DNA from: Chloroflexota bacterium
GTDB taxonomy: Bacteria; Chloroflexota; Limnocylindria; P2-11E
Reading direction: 5' to 3'
DNA length: 9,616 nucleotides
NCBI GenBank assembly: GCA_013695575.1
Contig: JACDAF010000064.1
Coordinates: 1-9,616 of the forward strand
In this document: positions 1 to 5,420 of the stretch, piece after piece
Layout: each line of letters starts with the position of its first letter
How positions within the stretch are numbered: position 1 is the first letter of the stretch
Notes under the pieces: model-generated
Database searches by the model: none
What the model was told of the DNA's origin: nothing
What the model saw: only the letters and a program-made list of their open reading frames with translations
Translations under genes and position numbers: made by a program

Positions 1-153
1 GCCATCGCGCGGATCGGCGCGAAGAAAGAAGGAGAGCTGCGTAGCGAGCGGATCCGTCCCGACGGGACGCACCGGACCTCCGTCGTCTTCGCGGTCGTCG
101 AGCCGGACTGGCCGGAGACCCGGCGCCGCCTCGAGGCGCTCCTCGGCCGGTGA
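1..153 (+). CDS. GNAT-family N-acetyltransferase (RimJ/RimL type), C-terminal fragment
   Basis: Frame 1 is open from the first base to a TGA at 151-153, giving the last 50 residues of a protein whose start lies outside the window. The residues AIARIGAKKEGELRSERI, then a 'PDGTHRTSVVFAVVEPDWP' stretch and a closing 'RRRLEALLGR' match the end of RimJ/RimL-like GNAT acetyltransferases. In that family the motif 'A-I-x-R-x-G-A-x-x-E-G-x-L-R' precedes the last strands and a final E-W-P/D-W-P helix. These enzymes transfer acetyl groups from acetyl-CoA to amines; the substrate cannot be told from this piece. The acetyl-CoA-binding motif lies upstream and is not seen. The gene stops 119 nt before infC, and the infC promoter may overlap its stop codon. 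Family membership is fairly likely; any narrower function is unknown. Confidence 0.6.
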   Translation, partial: AIARIGAKKEGELRSERIRPDGTHRTSVVFAVVEPDWPETRRRLEALLGR

Positions 154-159
154 TATCCT
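131..159 (+). promoter_or_regulatory. Possible infC operon promoter (extended -10)
   Basis: TG at 151-152, one base, then TATCCT at 154-159 reads as an extended -10 element (TGnTATnnT). The spaced -35 position (131-136, TCGAGG) is poor, as is common with extended -10 promoters. Transcription would start near 166, leaving a leader of about 105 nt before infC. It overlaps the stop codon of the upstream acetyltransferase gene. This rests on consensus matching by eye in a high-GC genome, so it is tentative. Confidence 0.25.
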
Positions 160-272
160 GTTCTCGTTGACCATATCTACCGGTCCGGTCGCGCTCTGAG
201 CCGGGGCACCATCGCTGGGGCACGCCGCCAGCCGGCGGAACCGGCCGGCGCGAATGGCAGAGGATCCCGCCG
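154..272 (+). promoter_or_regulatory. infC 5' leader with G+C-rich hairpins
   Basis: This 119-nt stretch between the acetyltransferase stop and the proposed infC start has no credible gene. It can fold: CCGCC (225-229) pairs with GGCGG (234-238) around AGCC. Alternatively GCCGG (231-235) pairs with CCGGC (241-245). The two hairpins share bases and are mutually exclusive. In several bacteria the infC-rpmI-rplT leader is bound by ribosomal protein L20 for autogenous control. Alternative hairpins just ahead of the infC ribosome binding site would fit such a switch, but no L20-specific motif was identified. Confidence 0.3.
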
Positions 273-275
273 ATA
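259..275 (+). promoter_or_regulatory. Shine-Dalgarno and non-canonical ATA start of infC
   Basis: AGAGGA at 259-264 is followed after 8 nt by ATA at 273-275, in frame with IF-3. This is the best-spaced ribosome binding site near the conserved N-terminus. It would place infC under IF-3's own discrimination against non-standard starts. The competing ATG at 254 is out of frame and its reading frame closes at 334. Confidence 0.5.
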
Positions 276-938
276 GCGGAACTCCGGATCAACGATCAGA
301 TCCGCGTCCCGACCGTCCGCCTGATCGGCGCTGACGGCCAGCCGCTCGGTGTCATCCCGACCGCGCGCGCGCTCGCCCTCGCGCAGAGCGAAGGGCTTGA
401 TCTCATGGAGATCGCCCCGAACGCGCAACCTCCCGTCGCCAAGCTTGGCGACCACGGCAAGTACCGCTTCGATGAGCAGCAGAAGCTCAAGGAAGCCAAG
501 AAGAAGCAAAAGGCCGTCGTCTGGAAGGAGATCCGGATGGCGCCGAAGATCGACGAACACGACATCGAGACGAAGCTGAAGGCAGCCGCGCGCTTCCTCG
601 ATGAGGGCGACAAGCTGAAGATCACCGTTCGTTTCCGTGGGCGGGAGCTCGCCCACCCAGACCGTGGCCGCACGCTCCTGCTCGCGATGGGAGAGCGACT
701 GAAGGAGCACGGCGTCATCGAGCGCCTGCCTCTGCTCGAAGGCCGTCAGATGATCATGGTCATGAACCCCGTACGCCCGCAGCAGGTGCAGCAGCAGCAA
801 CGACCGGTCCCCGCTTCCGCGGTGGTCAGTGCGCCGGCAGCCGCAAGGCCAGTCGCTCCAGTGCCGACGCCGCTGCGACCGACGCCGGCGCCGACGGCGC
901 GCCCGGCTGCAGCGCCACCGAGGAGCCGACCCGCCTAG
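273..938 (+). CDS. infC: Translation initiation factor IF-3
   Basis: IF-3 binds the 30S subunit, prevents premature 50S joining and checks the start codon and initiator tRNA. The N domain begins ELRINDQIRVPTVRLI, continues with GLDLMEIAPNAQPPVAKLGDHGKYRF (about residues 36-65), then a Lys-rich linker and the C domain (about 85-165, with VRFRGRELAHPDRG and a final EGRQMIMVMNP). The frame is open back to 171 but has no ATG, GTG or TTG before 405, which lies inside the N domain. ATA at 273 is chosen because it gives a typical short N-terminus and sits 8 nt after AGAGGA (259-264). ATC at 264 is the alternative. AUU/AUC-type starts on infC are known and allow IF-3 to repress its own synthesis. About 54 extra residues (168-221), rich in Pro, Ala and Gln, follow the core. 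Identity is certain; the exact start is inferred. Confidence 0.95.
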   Translation: MAELRINDQIRVPTVRLIGADGQPLGVIPTARALALAQSEGLDLMEIAPNAQPPVAKLGDHGKYRFDEQQKLKEAKKKQKAVVWKEIRMAPKIDEHDIETKLKAAARFLDEGDKLKITVRFRGRELAHPDRGRTLLLAMGERLKEHGVIERLPLLEGRQMIMVMNPVRPQQVQQQQRPVPASAVVSAPAAARPVAPVPTPLRPTPAPTARPAAAPPRSRPA

Positions 939-941
939 CCG

Positions 942-971
942 TTGTGCGCCGTGGTCGAGCGGCCGTACACT
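942..971 (+). promoter_or_regulatory. Possible internal promoter before rpmI
   Basis: TTGTGC (942-947) and TACACT (966-971) are separated by 18 bp and resemble weak -35 and -10 boxes. They lie in the 81-nt gap between infC and rpmI, one of the least G+C-rich spots nearby (ACACTATTTG). A secondary promoter here would let rpmI-rplT be expressed independently of infC. The evidence is consensus similarity only. Confidence 0.25.
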
Positions 972-990
972 ATTTGCTCACCGACCTACC

Positions 991-1004
991 GGCGGTCGAC
1001 CGCC
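991..1004 (+). promoter_or_regulatory. 14-bp perfect palindrome / hairpin upstream of rpmI
   Basis: GGCGGTCGACCGCC is a perfect palindrome. As RNA it forms a 5-bp GGCGG/CCGCC stem with a UCGA loop that ends 4 nt before the rpmI Shine-Dalgarno (GGGGGA, 1009-1014). In E. coli the infC-rpmI region is where L20 represses translation of rpmI-rplT, so a structure here is a plausible translational operator. It could equally be a protein-binding site on DNA. The palindrome is seen directly; its role is inferred. Confidence 0.4.
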
Positions 1005-1019
1005 TGATGGGGGAACGCC

Positions 1020-1220
1020 GTGCCGAAGATCAAGACCCACAGCGGGGCGAAGAAGCGGTTCGGCGTAACGGGAACGGGTAAGATCACGCGCTCCAAGGCC
1101 TTCAAGGGCCACCTGAATGAGCACAAAAGCCCTGCGCGCAGGCGCCGTCACGCGGGCAAGGGTCTCGTGGCGAAGACGGATCTTCGTATCGTCCGCAAGC
1201 TGCTGCCGAATCTGAAGTAG
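1020..1220 (+). CDS. rpmI: Large ribosomal subunit protein bL35
   Basis: This is a 66-residue, strongly basic protein, the usual size for L35 of the 50S subunit. It opens with PKIKTHSGAKKRFGVTGTGK, contains HLNEHKSPARRRR in the middle and ends with VRKLLPNLK, all hallmarks of the family. The start is GTG at 1020, fixed by the conserved M-P-K-I-K-T N-terminus and by GGGGGA 5 nt upstream. It sits 81 nt after infC and 28 nt before rplT, the standard order. In model organisms rpmI and rplT are translationally coupled and repressed by L20; the hairpin at 991-1004 could take part. Nothing is missing or unusual in the protein. Confidence 0.97.
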   Translation: MPKIKTHSGAKKRFGVTGTGKITRSKAFKGHLNEHKSPARRRRHAGKGLVAKTDLRIVRKLLPNLK

Positions 1221-1248
1221 CCGCTCCGCGGCTGGAACGAGGGAACAC

Positions 1249-1626
1249 ATGTCACGGGTGAAGCGCGGCGTCGCCGCACATAAGAAGCACAAGAGGCTGC
1301 TCGCCGACGCCGAAGGCCGACGTGGCGCGAAGCGGAAGCTGGTCCGTCCGGCCCGCGAAGCGGCGATCCACGCCCTGTCCTATGCCTACCGTGACCGCCG
1401 CGCGCGGAAGCAGCAGTTCCGCGCGCTCTGGATCTCACGCATCAACGCGGCGTCGCGTGAGTCGGGGGTCTCCTACAGCCGCCTGATGGCCGCGCTCCGC
1501 ACCGCGGGCGTGCAGCTCGACCGCAAGGTCCTCGCGGACATGGCTGTGCGCGATCCGAAGATCTTCCGTCACTACGCGGAGCTCGCGAAGGACACTGGGC
1601 AGAAGCGCGAGGCGAACTCGAGCTAG
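1249..1626 (+). CDS. rplT: Large ribosomal subunit protein bL20
   Basis: L20 is an early-assembly 23S rRNA-binding protein and, in model bacteria, the autogenous repressor of its own operon. The 125 residues start MSRVKRGVAAHKKHKRLL and include ALSYAYRDRRARKQQFRALWISRINAA and SYSRLMAALRTAGVQLDRKVLADMAVRDP, the conserved helical C-terminal half. The ATG at 1249 is preceded by GAGGGA (1239-1244). The first-helix motif usually written K-G-Y/F-x-G reads EGRRG here, a mild divergence. The tail runs a few residues past the common 117-119 length and ends in polar residues (KREANSS). It is followed after 9 nt by pheS. Confidence 0.97.
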   Translation: MSRVKRGVAAHKKHKRLLADAEGRRGAKRKLVRPAREAAIHALSYAYRDRRARKQQFRALWISRINAASRESGVSYSRLMAALRTAGVQLDRKVLADMAVRDPKIFRHYAELAKDTGQKREANSS

Positions 1627-1635
1627 GCCATCGCG

Positions 1636-2745
1636 ATGGATCCGAACGAGCTGGCGGACAGGGCGCTCGACGAGATCGCCGCAGCGGCGGACGAGGCCAC
1701 CCTTGAGGCTGTCCGCGCGCGCTATCTCGGGCGCAAGGATGGCGAGCTCACGCGCGCGCTGCGCGGGCTCAAGGATCTCTCACCCGAGCGGCGAGCGGCT
1801 GAGGGCGCGGCCGCGAACGAGGCCAAGGCGCGCGTCGACGGAGCGATCTCGGAGCGCCGGGCGGCGCTGCGGGCGGCCTCGCTCGAGAGGGATCTCGGAG
1901 GCTCCCGGGAGGACCTCTCCCTGCCGCCGAGGACCGTCAGGCTCGGGCGGCTCCACCCGATCTCGCGCACGATCCGCGAGATCACGGGGATCTTCGCGAC
2001 GATGGGCTTCGAGAGCGTCGAGGGCCCCGAGGTCGAATGGGACTACTACAACTTCGAGGCGCTGAACATCCCGCCCGACCACCCGGCCAGAGATAAATTC
2101 AGCACCCTCTGGATCGAGAACACCGCCGAGGTCGCGCTCGCGCGCACCGCGGACGGCGGCAGCGGCGGCAGCGCCCCTGCGCCAGCTGCCTCGCGCCCGA
2201 TGCTCCTGCGGACGCACACATCGCCGATGCAGATCCGCGTGATGGAGCAGCGGCGTCCACCAGTCCGTGTTCTCGTGCCGGGGCGGTGCTATCGGTTCGA
2301 GGCGACCGACGCGACACACGAGACTGTGTTCTTCCAGACCGAGGGCCTGGCCATCGACGAACAGCTCTCCATGGCCGACCTGAAGGGAGTGCTCTATTCG
2401 GCTGCACGACAGCTCTTTGGTGGAGCGCGGAAGGTGCGGTTCCGGCCCGATTACTTCCCGTTCACGGAGCCATCCGCGGAGATGGCGTTCGACTGCATCG
2501 TGTGCGATGGCAGCGGCACGACAGACGAGGGCAACTGCCGGACGTGCGGCGCCACGGGCTGGATCGAGTGGCTCGGCTGCGGGATGGTCCATCCGAAGGC
2601 GCTCGAGCGCGTGGGCTACGACTCCACGCGCTACCAGGGCTTTGCATTCGGCGGGGGCGTCGAGCGGATCGCGATGCTGCTCACGGGCACGCCGGACATC
2701 CGACTGTTCCATGAGAACGATCTGCGCTACCTGGAGTCCGTCTGA
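1636..2745 (+). CDS. pheS: Phenylalanine--tRNA ligase alpha subunit
   Basis: PheS is the catalytic subunit of the (alpha-beta)2 class II synthetase that charges tRNA-Phe. Its 369 residues begin with a charged helical coiled coil (about 1-90) that contacts tRNA, then the aminoacylation core. Visible motifs are VEGPEVEWDYYNFEALNIP, RTHTSPMQIR, the motif 2 region GRCYRFEATDATHETVFFQ (216-234), and motif 3 GFAFGGGVERIAML (335-348). Four cysteines, C287, C290, C301 and C304, form a CxxC-x10-CxxC knuckle of the type seen in many bacterial PheS and suggestive of metal binding. An insert rich in Gly, Ser, Ala and Pro (about 172-188) sits before RTHTSP. ATG at 1636 lies 9 nt after the rplT stop with no clear Shine-Dalgarno, which suggests translational coupling. 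Confidence 0.97.
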   Translation: MDPNELADRALDEIAAAADEATLEAVRARYLGRKDGELTRALRGLKDLSPERRAAEGAAANEAKARVDGAISERRAALRAASLERDLGGSREDLSLPPRTVRLGRLHPISRTIREITGIFATMGFESVEGPEVEWDYYNFEALNIPPDHPARDKFSTLWIENTAEVALARTADGGSGGSAPAPAASRPMLLRTHTSPMQIRVMEQRRPPVRVLVPGRCYRFEATDATHETVFFQTEGLAIDEQLSMADLKGVLYSAARQLFGGARKVRFRPDYFPFTEPSAEMAFDCIVCDGSGTTDEGNCRTCGATGWIEWLGCGMVHPKALERVGYDSTRYQGFAFGGGVERIAMLLTGTPDIRLFHENDLRYLESV

Positions 2746-2746
2746 G

Positions 2747-2803
2747 ATGAACGAACGAGACCACGCGCCCGCGGCGCGGCTCGCGGCGCAGCCGCGAGCT
2801 TGA
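2747..2803 (+). other. 18-codon mini-ORF between pheS and pheT
   Basis: An ATG one base after the pheS stop opens an 18-codon frame (MNERDHAPAARLAAQPRA) that ends at a TGA 4 nt before the pheT ATG. Its second half is encoded by the palindromic core at 2776-2799. It could keep ribosomes moving through the hairpin so that pheT is translated by coupling. It could also be chance, since no Shine-Dalgarno of its own is obvious. No protein function is claimed. Confidence 0.3.
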
Positions 2804-2807
2804 GCTG
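2776..2807 (+). repeat. Short copy of the palindromic repeat (pheS/pheT junction)
   Basis: Positions 2776-2796 match the core of the tandem repeat further right (5302-5322) at 19 of 21 bases, differing only in the loop. Here the stem is longer: GCTCGCGGC (2779-2787) pairs perfectly with GCCGCGAGC (2791-2799) around GCA. The hairpin ends 8 nt before the pheT ATG and the last bases (GCTG) abut the start codon. It may affect pheT translation or slow transcription. There is no T-tract, so a classic terminator is unlikely. Confidence 0.6.
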
Positions 2808-5249
2808 ATGCCGACGCTCAGGGTGCCGCTGGCCTGGCTGCGCGAGCACGTGGACGTGTCGGACGTCGACGATGTCGCACTCCGCCTGCACATGTCCGGC
2901 AGCGAGGTCGACCGTGTGGAGCGCACCGGGGAGTCGTGGGGCGACAAGGTGCACGTCGCGCGGATCGTCGGGCTCGAGAAGCACCCGAACGCCGACAAGC
3001 TGCAGCTCGCCACCGTCGACTACGGACGGGGACGCACGACGACCGTGGTGACCGGCGCGACGAACCTCGCCGTCGGCGACGTCGTGCCGTATGCCGAGGC
3101 CGGTGCGACGATCCTTGACGGGCACACCGGCCGGCCGTTCGCTCTCAAGCCGAAACCGATGCGGGGCATCGCGAGCGAGGGCATGGTGCTGTCGGCGAAG
3201 GAGCTCGGCCTCGGTGATGATCACGAAGGGATCATGCAGCTCGCGCGCTCGCTCACGGTGGGGGCTCTGCTGCGAGATGCGATCGGGGAGACGACGATCG
3301 TCTTCGAGATCGCGCCGAACCGGCCCGACACGCTGTCCATCACGGGCATCGCGCGCGAGGTCGCCGCGCTGTACGACCTGCCGCTGCGCGAGCCGGACGC
3401 CGCATCGATCGGCTGGGATCTCGCTCCCGAGGTGCTCACCGTGCGGATCGACGACGCGAAGGGCTGTCCGCGCTTCTGCGCCGCATATCTTGAGGACGTC
3501 GGCATCACGCCGTCCCCGGACTGGATCCGGCGGCGCCTGACCGCGGCCGGCATGCGTCCGATCAGCAACGTCGTCGACATCACGAACTACGTGATGCTCG
3601 AGCTCGGCCAGCCGCTCCACGCGTACGACGCGACCCGCCTCCGCGGGCGGACGCTCGTCGCCCGCCGCGCCGCGCCGCGCGAACACCTCCGGACGCTCGA
3701 CGGGATCGACCGGGTGCTGCGGCCATCCGATCTCGTCATCGCCGATGCCGATCGCGCACTCGGCCTCGCAGGGGTCATGGGAGGCGAGGACTCCGAGATC
3801 CGCGATGACACGTCGACCGTCGCCCTGGAGGCTGCCTCGTTCGAGCCGCTCGGGATCCGCCGGACCGCCGACGCACACGGCCTGCAGGGCTCGAGCGGCA
3901 GCGCCGCCGCCCGGCGCTTTGGCCTCGAGCTCAGCACCGCTCTGCCACCCATCGCGCTCGCGCGTGCCGTAGAGCTGCTACGGGAGCATGCCGGAGCGCG
4001 CCTCGTCGGCGCGACCGACGTGCACCCGGCCCCGCGGGCGAACGTGACGGTGCGTCTGCGATTTCGCGACGTCGAGCGGGTCACCGGCATGCAGGTGTCC
4101 TCCGAGGAGACCGTCGGCGTGCTTCGCCGCCTCGGGTTCGCAACCGCGGACGATGGCGAGGCGCTCGCCGTGACCGCGCCCGCCCACCGCACGGATATCG
4201 GGATCCCGGAGGACATCGTCGAAGAGGTCGCTCGCATCGTCGGCTACGACCGGATCCCGACCAGCATCCCAAACGGCCCGCTGCCGGTACACGAGCGTCA
4301 CCCGCTCGAGCAGCTGCGGGAGCGCGCGCGCGACGTCCTCGTCGGCATCGGGCTGCAGGAGACCATCTCGTACGCGCCCATCGACCCCGCCTGGCTCGGA
4401 CGGCTCACTCCGGATGGAGCGGCAGGGGCACCTGCGGCGCGAAGCACGACCCTCGGGCCGGAGCCGCTGCGTATCACGAATCCCACGACGGTCGCGCAAA
4501 GTGTCATGCGCACGACGCTGCGCGCGAGCCTGCTGGACACGGCCGCGCGCAACCTGCGGCACCGTCCCGGCATCGCGATCTTCGAGATCGCTCCCGTCTA
4601 CCTTCCGCGCCCTGCCGATCTCCCGGACGAGCGCTGGACCGCGGCGATCTGCCTCGCAGGTCGCGCCGAAGGCGGCTCCTGGCTCGAGCGCGATCGGGAT
4701 TGGGACGTGCACGACATCAAGGGCGTCGTCACCGCGCTGTTCCGCGGCATCGGCGCACGGCCGGAGGTCCAGGGTCGTGATGGGGCACCGGGCCTTCACC
4801 CGGGCCGCTCGCGCCTGTACGCGGACGGGCCGTTGGCGGTGCTCGCGTGGGGGCAGCTTGATCCGCGTGTCGCGGCGCGCTGGGACCTCCCGGCGGAGAC
4901 GTTCATCGCAGAGGTCGACCTCGCGTCGCTGCTCGCCGTGGCGAGACCGGCGGCGGTGGCGCCGTCCCGCTTTCCGGCCGCGATGCGCGATCTCGCGGTC
5001 GTTGTCGAGGAGGGGCGGCCCTACGGCGAGGTGGAGCAGGCCATCCGCGATGCCGCGAAGGGCCTTATCGGATCGGTGAGTCTGCTGGATCTGTACCGGG
5101 GACCGCAGGTGGGCGAGGGAAGGAAGAGCTTCGCCGTCCGCCTCGTCCTTCGTGCCCCCGACCGCACGTTGTCCGAGGCTGACGTCGCGAAGGCGATGAA
5201 ACGCATCGAGGGGCGCCTTCTGCATCAGATCGGAGCGGCGATCCGTTGA
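2808..5249 (+). CDS. pheT: Phenylalanine--tRNA ligase beta subunit
   Basis: PheT is the large subunit of phenylalanyl-tRNA synthetase, responsible for tRNA binding and for editing mischarged Tyr-tRNA-Phe. Its 813 residues are normal for the family. Domains in order: N-terminal segment MPTLRVPLAWLREHVDV; EMAP/OB-like tRNA-binding domain (about 48-155, ARIVGLEKHPNADKLQLATV); B3/B4 editing domain (about 220-390, with MRPISNVVDITNYVMLELGQPLHAYD); B5 domain (about 411-490, ending EEVARIVGYDRIPTSIP); a pseudo-catalytic core (about 500-700); and the FDX-ACB anticodon-binding domain (about 720-813, SRFPAAMRDLAVVV). The segment usually written R-S-E-A-S-x-R-F-E-R-G reads GLQGSSGSAAARRFGLELS (358-376), a divergent version. 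The ATG follows the pheS/pheT hairpin and lacks a strong Shine-Dalgarno. The TGA stop lies at the edge of the first tandem repeat copy. Confidence 0.97.
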   Translation: MPTLRVPLAWLREHVDVSDVDDVALRLHMSGSEVDRVERTGESWGDKVHVARIVGLEKHPNADKLQLATVDYGRGRTTTVVTGATNLAVGDVVPYAEAGATILDGHTGRPFALKPKPMRGIASEGMVLSAKELGLGDDHEGIMQLARSLTVGALLRDAIGETTIVFEIAPNRPDTLSITGIAREVAALYDLPLREPDAASIGWDLAPEVLTVRIDDAKGCPRFCAAYLEDVGITPSPDWIRRRLTAAGMRPISNVVDITNYVMLELGQPLHAYDATRLRGRTLVARRAAPREHLRTLDGIDRVLRPSDLVIADADRALGLAGVMGGEDSEIRDDTSTVALEAASFEPLGIRRTADAHGLQGSSGSAAARRFGLELSTALPPIALARAVELLREHAGARLVGATDVHPAPRANVTVRLRFRDVERVTGMQVSSEETVGVLRRLGFATADDGEALAVTAPAHRTDIGIPEDIVEEVARIVGYDRIPTSIPNGPLPVHERHPLEQLRERARDVLVGIGLQETISYAPIDPAWLGRLTPDGAAGAPAARSTTLGPEPLRITNPTTVAQSVMRTTLRASLLDTAARNLRHRPGIAIFEIAPVYLPRPADLPDERWTAAICLAGRAEGGSWLERDRDWDVHDIKGVVTALFRGIGARPEVQGRDGAPGLHPGRSRLYADGPLAVLAWGQLDPRVAARWDLPAETFIAEVDLASLLAVARPAAVAPSRFPAAMRDLAVVVEEGRPYGEVEQAIRDAAKGLIGSVSLLDLYRGPQVGEGRKSFAVRLVLRAPDRTLSEADVAKAMKRIEGRLLHQIGAAIR

Positions 5250-5331
5250 TCCCCGCTCACTCCGCCGTCGCTCCGCGGCTGCTGTGTTCGCGTGGGCCCT
5301 TGCGGCTCGCGGCAAAGCCGCGCCTCGCCTG
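5246..5331 (+). repeat. Palindromic repeat, tandem copy 1 (86 nt)
   Basis: This unit runs from TTGATCCCCGCTCAC to CGCGCCTCGCCTG and is followed directly by a second unit. The two differ by one substitution (GTC versus GCC near base 5268) and a 3-nt insertion in copy 2. It contains the hairpin CGCGGC-AAA-GCCGCG (5308-5322) and the palindrome GGGCCC (5295-5300). The pheT stop TGA (5247-5249) falls on the unit's own TTGA edge, so the repeat may provide the stop codon. On the opposite strand the unit is an open frame ending in GAG-TGA. Confidence 0.9.
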
Positions 5332-5420
5332 TTGATCCCCGCTCACTCCGCCGCCGCTCCGCGGCTGCTGTGTTCGCGTGGGCCCTTGCGGCTCGTCGCG
5401 GCAAAGCCGCGCCTCGCCTG
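5332..5420 (+). repeat. Palindromic repeat, tandem copy 2 (89 nt)
   Basis: This is the second, nearly identical unit, with an extra TCG triplet near 5396 compared with copy 1. Its hairpin is CGCGGC (5397-5402), AAA, GCCGCG (5406-5411). The final CTG (5418-5420) is in frame with and directly before the conserved part of mpg. The unit therefore either supplies the N-terminus of Mpg or has replaced its original start. The exactly 3-nt length difference from copy 1 preserves every reading frame through the element. Confidence 0.9.

Noticed and set aside
177..800. A 207-codon minus-strand frame opposite infC
   Set aside because: No recognisable domain, overlaps the whole of infC, and is explained by codon bias in high-GC DNA.
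405..938. infC starting at its first ATG
   Set aside because: That start removes the conserved LRINDQIRVPTVRLI half of the IF-3 N domain, which is clearly encoded in frame upstream.
3978..5315. A 445-codon minus-strand frame opposite pheT
   Set aside because: Arg-rich, domain-free shadow frame; pheT is complete and well conserved on the plus strand.
5308..5411. Intrinsic terminators in the tandem repeats
   Set aside because: The stems are short (6 bp) with no following T-tract, and mpg-mutS2 downstream have no evident promoter, so full termination seems unlikely.
5246..5420. CRISPR array
   Set aside because: Two directly abutting units with no spacers and no cas genes nearby; these are tandem copies of a palindromic element.
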